DNA from: Nitrospinota bacterium
GTDB taxonomy: Bacteria; Nitrospinota; Nitrospinia; Nitrospinales; Nitrospinaceae
Direction: 5' to 3'
NCBI GenBank assembly: GCA_027298165.1
Contig: JAPUGN010000190.1
Span: 1 to 10,047 of the forward strand
Length of the DNA stretch: 10,047 nucleotides
Shown: piece after piece, positions 5,993-10,047 of the stretch
Layout: every line of letters starts with the position of its first letter
Position numbering within the stretch: position 1 is the stretch's first letter
Program-made: the position numbers and the translations under genes
The notes under the pieces: generated by a model
The model's database searches: none
Told to the model about the DNA's origin: nothing
The model's input: the letters and a program-made list of their open reading frames with translations, nothing else

Positions 5993-6199
5993 GTGGCTTT
6001 TGGAGCCTATTGGATCAACCATCCCGCCGTGCCTAAACGATACAAAGGGTTGGTCGCCGTCGGCGTCCTGGGTTCCTGCTCTTATTTTTTACTGGGGGGA
6101 GGCGGCGGCAAAGGCGGCCCGCTGGGAAATGGTATGAGCCAATACCATGTGACGCACTGGATCACTCCAAATCCTCCAGTTTTTCAACGAGGAGGGTGA
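5993..6199 (+). CDS. Doubtful small membrane-protein ORF
   Basis: A GTG-started frame of 68 codons encodes a tryptophan- and glycine-bearing peptide. A hydrophobic segment at about residues 20-36 (LVAVGVLGSCSYFLLGG) follows WINHPAVPKRYKG and precedes a Gly-rich stretch. GGGGA lies 4 bases before the GTG. The frame is also open upstream to 5912, where a CTG at 5924 would extend it through a second hydrophobic region (LTFFGDFVAFGAY). The C-terminal 20 or so codons run into the 3' end of glnD on the opposite strand by 38 bases and look like non-coding read-through. I recognise no family. In favour are the lack of other genes here and the two plausible membrane segments; against are the non-ATG start, the short length and the overlap with a repeat. 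Confidence 0.3.
   Translation: MAFGAYWINHPAVPKRYKGLVAVGVLGSCSYFLLGGGGGKGGPLGNGMSQYHVTHWITPNPPVFQRGG
6129..6148 (-). terminator. Hairpin just after glnD, possible 3'-end structure
   Basis: ATGGTAT (6129-6135) and ATACCAT (6142-6148) form a perfect 7-bp stem with a 6-base loop, 13 bases beyond the glnD stop. On the minus strand the stem is followed by only three T residues, so it is weak as a rho-independent terminator. It could equally protect the glnD mRNA end or be fortuitous. Confidence 0.3.
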
Positions 6200-8876
6200 C
6201 GATGAGGGTGTCCTTGATCCGCTGGAGCAGCGGGGCAAAGGTCAATTTGCGTCCGTCCAGCGAGATCAAAAACACGTCGATGCCGCGTCCGCCGCGGGTG
6301 TCGATTTTGGCGCGGTGGGGCCGGATGCCGAAGTTCCGGAACGCGTGGGCGATTTTGTACAGCATGCCGGGATGGTCCCGCGCTTCGATGCGGATCAGGG
6401 TGAACGGGTTTTCGGGATAGTTTTCGATTTCGATGCGCGGTTCAATAGCGGCGGTATTGCGGGTTTCGTTCATCAGCCGGGTGCGTTCCTTGAGCAGGGT
6501 GCCCAGGGTTTTGGTCTGGTCAAGCAAGTCCTTGAGGTTGTTTTCGATTTCCTGCCACACCTTCTCGACATTGCCGAACAGGGTGATGGCTTCCTGACTG
6601 CCCACCTGCACGATGATGATGGCGAGTCCGTCCTTCCGCGAAAAAATCTGCGCCGACAGAATGTTCAACGCCCGCGCAGTCAGCGTGCCCACCAGGTTTT
6701 TGAACAGGCCGATATTGCTCTGGCCACACAGGGTCAATTCAAAAAAATCTTCCGGCGGGTGATCGATGAATTGCACCGCGAAGTCTCCGTCGCCTTTTTG
6801 TTCCACCAGACGGATGTGGTCGACGATGTGATTGGAGTCGACGGTGTGCAGATAATCGTCCGGCATGGCCTCCAGGTGCTGGTCGATCAGGTTTTGGGCC
6901 AGCTGGCCGGACAGCTTGGCATAGACCGCCTGACGGGTGGTCTGGGGTTTCTGCTCCAGTGAGTCCGGCCGCAACAGATAGTTGCGGGTGCGTTGATAGG
7001 CGTCGGTCAGCAAAAGTTTTTTCCAGGAGGTCCAGGTGCCCGGCGCCACGGCGTTGAGCTCGGCATAACTCATCAACAAAAGGAGGCCGAGTTTCTGCGG
7101 CGCTTCTGCGATTTGCCCCAGTTTGCGGATCGTCGCCGGATCATGAATGTCCTCAAAGAACGCCATGTGATTCAGCGTGTGGCGCTGATCGATCAGAAAC
7201 ACCAGCAGGACCTGCTGTTCCGGTGTCAGAGCGAAATGTTCGAACACCCGACTCAGAGCCTCGCTGGTTTTTGAAACCGAAGATTCATCTCCCTCCCGTT
7301 CCAGAGAGTGCAGCAGGCACGCCAGCTTAAGGATCACCCGGTTCTCCTCGGATTCGGCGTAGGATTCCTGGAATTGAGCCAGACCTTCGTCAGTACCATC
7401 CGACAATCCTTCCAGGAAGTGCACCATGCGCAGGGCCTGCTCGTCCGCGGTGTACCGATGATACAAATCATAACTGATCCGGTACTGCGATTGGCCGAAC
7501 TCGGGGATCAGCCGCGCCAGCAGCCCGGATTCGTGCATGAGGCGCAATGTGGTTCCCGATTGCGGCTGGCTGAGCAGACTGAACAGAAATTCTCCGACCT
7601 TGGGATTCGCAATGTAATGGGAATCCACCAGATCAACGTTCTGGCGGATCAGACGATTCAGTTGTGAATCGGGTTGCAGGCCGTACTCTTGGCACAACTG
7701 AAAAACTTTAAGGAACAATGACAGATCGTTGCGAAACAGATTCTCGTTGAACTCCTGCACGGAGAGTTTGGATCTCTTGATCATGAAACCGTTGTCCAGG
7801 TTTTTCTTTTTGAACTGAGTCAGAATGTTTTTGAGAGTTGGCTTGACCTCCAGGCATCGCTGAAAAATGGCCTCGGTGAGTTGCCGGATGCGGGTGGCGT
7901 GCATGAAATAATCGCGCATGAAAGATTCGGCGTCGCCACCCTTGTTGCCTTCGGAGTAGCCGAGATGCGCCGCCAAATCCTTTTGCAGGCCTATCTCCAG
8001 CACATCGGATTTCTTGCCCTTCAGGTAATGCAGGTCGTTGCGGACCCTCAGCAGAAAATTGACCGACTGCTCCAGTTGCACCAGCTCCTGCGAGGTGACC
8101 ACGTCGGGGCGCTGGATTTCCTGCAGTGAGACGCCGTCGAAGGATACCGCCACCGCCCACAGGGCCGCATGATAATCTCGCAGTCCTCCCGGACCGTTTT
8201 TGATATCCGGTTCCGGATGGCTGGTTACGCCCTCGCGGGTTTCCGACGGGGCAAACATTTTTTTCAGATTCTCGTTGAGAAACTCCACGGCCTTTTTCTT
8301 GATCACGTTTTTGCGAACCGAGTCCCACAGCTTCCGGTACAGTGGATGGGTGCCGGTCAGAAACCGGGTTTCGATCATCGACGTGCGAATGGTGGGGTCG
8401 TCCAGCGCCAACAACTGGCACTCCTTGACGGTGCGGCAACTCTGTCCAATTTCCAGGCCGATGCCCCACAAAACGGAAATGATCTCCTGAATGAACCGGT
8501 CCAGGGTACTATCCATTTTTTTCTGCAGGAGGAACAATAGGTCGATGTCCGAACCGGGGTTGAGTTCTCCCCGGCCGTAACCTCCCACCGCCACCAGCGC
8601 GAATTTATCCGTGAGGTGTTTGTTGTGAAACACCTCCAGTTCCGAGAGCACGGTGACCACGTGCCGCACCACCTCATCGATAAGCCCGGTCAAGGCCTGA
8701 ATCACTTCCCGACCGCCCGCACCACGCAGGTGCCATACTTTGATTTTTTCGCGCTCCTGCTCGAGCAGGTCCTTGAATCGTCGAAAATAGTCCAGCCGCA
8801 CCTTGGGGTCCGCCGGGATCTGGCGGACCTGAGAGAAATCGATACCAAATTGATGAAAGGATGTCTGGGGATTCAT
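6162..8876 (-). CDS. glnD: [Protein-PII] uridylyltransferase with a degenerate HD domain
   Basis: The 904-residue protein has the length and domain order of GlnD, the nitrogen sensor that uridylylates PII when glutamine is low. The nucleotidyltransferase core has GGYGRGELNPGSDIDLLFL at residues 98-116, with acids D110 and D112. PDIKNGPGGLRDYHAALW at 223-240 matches the GlnD linker signature. Two ACT domains (about 711-785 and 826-900), which sense glutamine, end the protein. The HD domain (about 470-640) aligns with GlnD at DLYHRYTADEQALR and PGTWTSWKKLLL, but the expected DEH is DEQ (Q480), the HD pair is His523-Ser524, GGDHS is GDESS, and ADI is AEL (E606). The uridylyl-removing activity is therefore probably lost or altered, while transfer looks possible. 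The ATG at 8876 fits the family N-terminus but lacks a good Shine-Dalgarno. The gene diverges from mdh and no glnB or amtB is adjacent. Confidence 0.95.
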   Translation of the reverse strand: MNPQTSFHQFGIDFSQVRQIPADPKVRLDYFRRFKDLLEQEREKIKVWHLRGAGGREVIQALTGLIDEVVRHVVTVLSELEVFHNKHLTDKFALVAVGGYGRGELNPGSDIDLLFLLQKKMDSTLDRFIQEIISVLWGIGLEIGQSCRTVKECQLLALDDPTIRTSMIETRFLTGTHPLYRKLWDSVRKNVIKKKAVEFLNENLKKMFAPSETREGVTSHPEPDIKNGPGGLRDYHAALWAVAVSFDGVSLQEIQRPDVVTSQELVQLEQSVNFLLRVRNDLHYLKGKKSDVLEIGLQKDLAAHLGYSEGNKGGDAESFMRDYFMHATRIRQLTEAIFQRCLEVKPTLKNILTQFKKKNLDNGFMIKRSKLSVQEFNENLFRNDLSLFLKVFQLCQEYGLQPDSQLNRLIRQNVDLVDSHYIANPKVGEFLFSLLSQPQSGTTLRLMHESGLLARLIPEFGQSQYRISYDLYHRYTADEQALRMVHFLEGLSDGTDEGLAQFQESYAESEENRVILKLACLLHSLEREGDESSVSKTSEALSRVFEHFALTPEQQVLLVFLIDQRHTLNHMAFFEDIHDPATIRKLGQIAEAPQKLGLLLLMSYAELNAVAPGTWTSWKKLLLTDAYQRTRNYLLRPDSLEQKPQTTRQAVYAKLSGQLAQNLIDQHLEAMPDDYLHTVDSNHIVDHIRLVEQKGDGDFAVQFIDHPPEDFFELTLCGQSNIGLFKNLVGTLTARALNILSAQIFSRKDGLAIIIVQVGSQEAITLFGNVEKVWQEIENNLKDLLDQTKTLGTLLKERTRLMNETRNTAAIEPRIEIENYPENPFTLIRIEARDHPGMLYKIAHAFRNFGIRPHRAKIDTRGGRGIDVFLISLDGRKLTFAPLLQRIKDTLIVTLLVEKLEDLE

Positions 8877-9003
8877 GGTGCTTGATGAAGTCCCGTAAAT
8901 AACAGGTTAGGGGTGGGTGCCCGATTCGTTTGATTGAAGCATGTATTTTAAGGGAAACAAAGGAATATGAAAGGCAAAATTATCCGGAACGAGAACCGGG
9001 GCT

Positions 9004-9038
9004 GACGGGGTGTGGAGAGCCTTGCGAAAAACCCCGTC
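9004..9038. repeat. Inverted repeat GACGGGGT / ACCCCGTC
   Basis: GACGGGGT (9004-9011) and ACCCCGTC (9031-9038) are perfect reverse complements around a 19-base loop. The minus strand reads GACGGGGTTTTTCGCAAGGC, of a kind often met in intergenic DNA of Deltaproteobacteria-like genomes (recollection). The loop is too long and the T-run is on the wrong side of the second arm for a standard terminator. Confidence 0.45.
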
Positions 9039-9064
9039 GCACCCGGACTTCCGGCCAAAATGAC

Positions 9065-9094
9065 TTGACAAAACGGGGGTTAATCCGATAGGTT
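9065..9094 (+). promoter_or_regulatory. Possible promoter upstream of mdh
   Basis: TTGACA (9065-9070) is a perfect -35 hexamer, and TAGGTT (9089-9094) lies 18 bases on as a poor -10 (3 of 6 matches). Transcription from here would give a leader of roughly 170 bases containing the wide inverted repeat. It was found by eye only and is weakly supported. Confidence 0.25.
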
Positions 9095-9140
9095 ACCCAT
9101 TCTCACAGTCAATATATTGTCCAGGAGTCTTACCGTTTTC

Positions 9141-9224
9141 AACAACCGAATTGCATTTTCATTAACGTATTAAAATAATCCATTAATTCGTTTTTGAATT
9201 TTGGGAGCAGGAATTTCGGTTGTT
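9141..9224. repeat. Wide inverted repeat AACAACCGAA ... TTCGGTTGTT
   Basis: AACAACCGAA (9141-9150) recurs as its perfect reverse complement TTCGGTTGTT (9215-9224), with 64 bases of AT-rich DNA between. The right arm ends 48 bases before the mdh start. The centres are 74 bases apart (about seven helical turns), compatible with a pair of operator half-sites or with a long-range RNA stem in the mdh leader. No regulator can be named. Confidence 0.45.
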
Positions 9225-9258
9225 TTAACAATCAAAGTGAACATCACCCTTATACTTT

Positions 9259-9265
9259 GAGGGAG
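9259..9265 (+). promoter_or_regulatory. Shine-Dalgarno of mdh
   Basis: GAGGGAG sits 7 bases before the ATG at 9273 and confirms this start. A TATACT at 9251-9256 just upstream looks like a -10 hexamer, but transcription from it would start within or after this site, so I do not call it a promoter. Confidence 0.75.
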
Positions 9266-9272
9266 CGATTAA

Positions 9273-10047
9273 ATGGGGCTCTTGCGTAACAAAATAACGG
9301 TCATCGGCGCGGGACAGGTTGGCACCACGGTAGCTCAGCTGGTGGCGTACATGAATCTGGGAAACGTCGTGCTGGTGGATATCGTGGAGGGAGTGCCGCA
9401 GGGCAAAGCCCTCGATCTTCAGCAGTCCGGTTGCCTGCAGGCGTTCGACAGCATTGTAGTGGGCACCAACGATTATAAAGACACTGCGAATTCGGATATC
9501 GTGGTGATCACCGCGGGCCTGCCCCGCAAACCGGGACAGGACCGGTCCGACCTCCTCAAGATCAACGCCAAGATCGTTAAGAGCGTGACCGAGCAGGTCA
9601 TGCAGTATTCGAAGGACCCCATCATCATCGTGGTGTCGAACCCGCTCGACGCCATGGTCTATCTCGCGAAAAAAGTCTCCGGTCTGTCGCGGAATCATGT
9701 TCTCGGCATGGCGGGCGTGTTGGACTCCGCACGGTTTCGCACCTTCGTGGCACTGGAGCTGTCCTGTTCCCTGGTGGATGACGATGCCATGGTGCTGGGC
9801 GGGCACGGCGACTCCATGGTGCCGATGCCGCGCTACACCACCGTCTCCGGTATTTCAATTACCGACCTGATGACGCAGGAACAAATCGGCCGGCTGGTTG
9901 AACGCACGCGCAAAGGCGGCGCGGAAATCGTCGACCTGCTCAAAAACGGCAGTGCGTTTCTGGCTCCCGGCGCCTCCGTGGTCAATATGATCGATGCCAT
10001 CCTGCGAGACAAACGCCGTATCCTGCCCTGTACCGCTTACCATGAAG
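9273..10047 (+). CDS. mdh: Malate dehydrogenase, LDH-like type (partial, 3' end missing)
   Basis: From the ATG at 9273, 258 codons are open to the window edge; the family is about 310 residues, so roughly 50 are missing. It oxidises malate to oxaloacetate with NAD in the TCA cycle (or the reverse direction). GAGQVG at residues 12-17 is the nucleotide-binding loop, and Asp36 after VVLV indicates NAD preference. GLPRKPGQDRSDLL at 82-95 holds the substrate arginines R85 and R91, where Arg rather than Gln at R85 marks malate instead of lactate specificity. VSNPLD at 121-126 follows, then the relay pair Asp151 (DSARFRTF) and catalytic His178 in GGHGDSMVP. In the discriminating loop the more usual Met-Ser after PRKPG is Gln-Asp. 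The Shine-Dalgarno GAGGGAG (9259-9265) has a 7-base spacer. It diverges from glnD. Confidence 0.96.
   Translation, partial: MGLLRNKITVIGAGQVGTTVAQLVAYMNLGNVVLVDIVEGVPQGKALDLQQSGCLQAFDSIVVGTNDYKDTANSDIVVITAGLPRKPGQDRSDLLKINAKIVKSVTEQVMQYSKDPIIIVVSNPLDAMVYLAKKVSGLSRNHVLGMAGVLDSARFRTFVALELSCSLVDDDAMVLGGHGDSMVPMPRYTTVSGISITDLMTQEQIGRLVERTRKGGAEIVDLLKNGSAFLAPGASVVNMIDAILRDKRRILPCTAYHE

Larger units (their letters stand above)
8877..9272. other. 396-base divergent intergenic region between glnD and mdh
   Basis: I see no credible gene here. Its right half (about 9100-9260) is AT-rich, typical of promoter DNA. It contains an 8-bp stem at 9004-9038, a small CCGG-ACTT-CCGG dyad near 9043-9054, a TTGACA-type -35 candidate at 9065, and a widely spaced 10-bp inverted repeat at 9141-9150 and 9215-9224. 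It must hold the promoters of both glnD (leftward) and mdh (rightward). I could not find a convincing glnD promoter by eye; TAAAAT on the minus strand (RC of 8947-8952) is the best -10 candidate, without a good -35. Confidence 0.6.

Noticed and set aside
7708..8469. Minus-strand frame (253 codons) inside glnD in another frame
   Set aside because: It is an Arg/Gly/Pro-rich out-of-frame shadow of glnD; the glnD frame carries the recognised linker and transferase signatures.
8967..9005. Twelve-residue ORF MKGKIIRNENRG in the glnD-mdh spacer
   Set aside because: It has AAGGA only 2 bases before the ATG, ends inside the 9004 inverted repeat, and has no support as a leader peptide.
9225..9806. Minus-strand frame (193 codons) antisense to mdh
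   Set aside because: The plus strand encodes malate dehydrogenase with all catalytic motifs and a strong Shine-Dalgarno; the antisense frame is His-rich shadow.
1..10047. tRNA, rRNA, CRISPR array, complete insertion sequence, toxin-antitoxin pair or known defence system
   Set aside because: Scanning both strands by eye gave no cloverleaf, no regularly spaced identical repeats, no transposase or integrase motifs, and no paired small ORFs with good starts. Almost all coding sequence is accounted for by housekeeping genes.

Overview
The window is a mostly housekeeping stretch of a moderately GC-rich bacterial chromosome. Gram-negative character is inferred from a six-domain S1 protein, a GlnD-type PII uridylyltransferase and a P-protein (chorismate mutase/prephenate dehydratase). 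The run pheA - tyrA - cmk - rpsA - sppA resembles clusters known from Desulfobacterota (former Deltaproteobacteria) and neighbouring phyla such as Nitrospinota. I lean to that broad group, but this is inference: no rRNA or other decisive marker is present.

Region 1 (1-4560, all on the minus strand, so read right to left) is one compact operon: bifunctional pheA (TTG start), tyrA five bases later, cmk sharing an ATGA with the end of tyrA, rpsA 54 bases on (GTG start, strong Shine-Dalgarno), and the N-terminus of an SppA-like membrane peptidase 15 bases after rpsA and cut by the window edge. It joins the Phe and Tyr branches after chorismate to CMP/dCMP phosphorylation, ribosomal protein S1 and envelope proteolysis.

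Region 2 (4561-6161) is the accessory part. A divergent promoter-like sequence precedes a small MTH1187-family thiamine-binding protein on the plus strand. After it come three kinds of intergenic repeat (5028-5179). Next is an AT-richer minus-strand gene (5197-5859) whose protein consists of two diverged copies of a ~95-residue unit that I cannot assign to a family. Upstream of it lie a TTGGGGAC direct repeat and a doubtful small membrane-protein ORF (5993-6199).

Region 3 (6162-8876, minus) is glnD, encoding the PII uridylyltransferase. Its nucleotidyltransferase and two ACT domains look intact, but the HD domain, which normally removes UMP from PII, has lost most of its expected metal ligands.

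Region 4 (8877-10047) is a 396-base intergenic region with inverted repeats and a possible promoter, followed by the first 258 codons of a plus-strand NAD-dependent malate dehydrogenase that runs off the window.

No CRISPR array, tRNA, rRNA, complete insertion sequence or recognisable defence system is visible. The least explained items are the two-repeat orphan protein and its repeat-rich surroundings, and the degenerate HD domain of GlnD.
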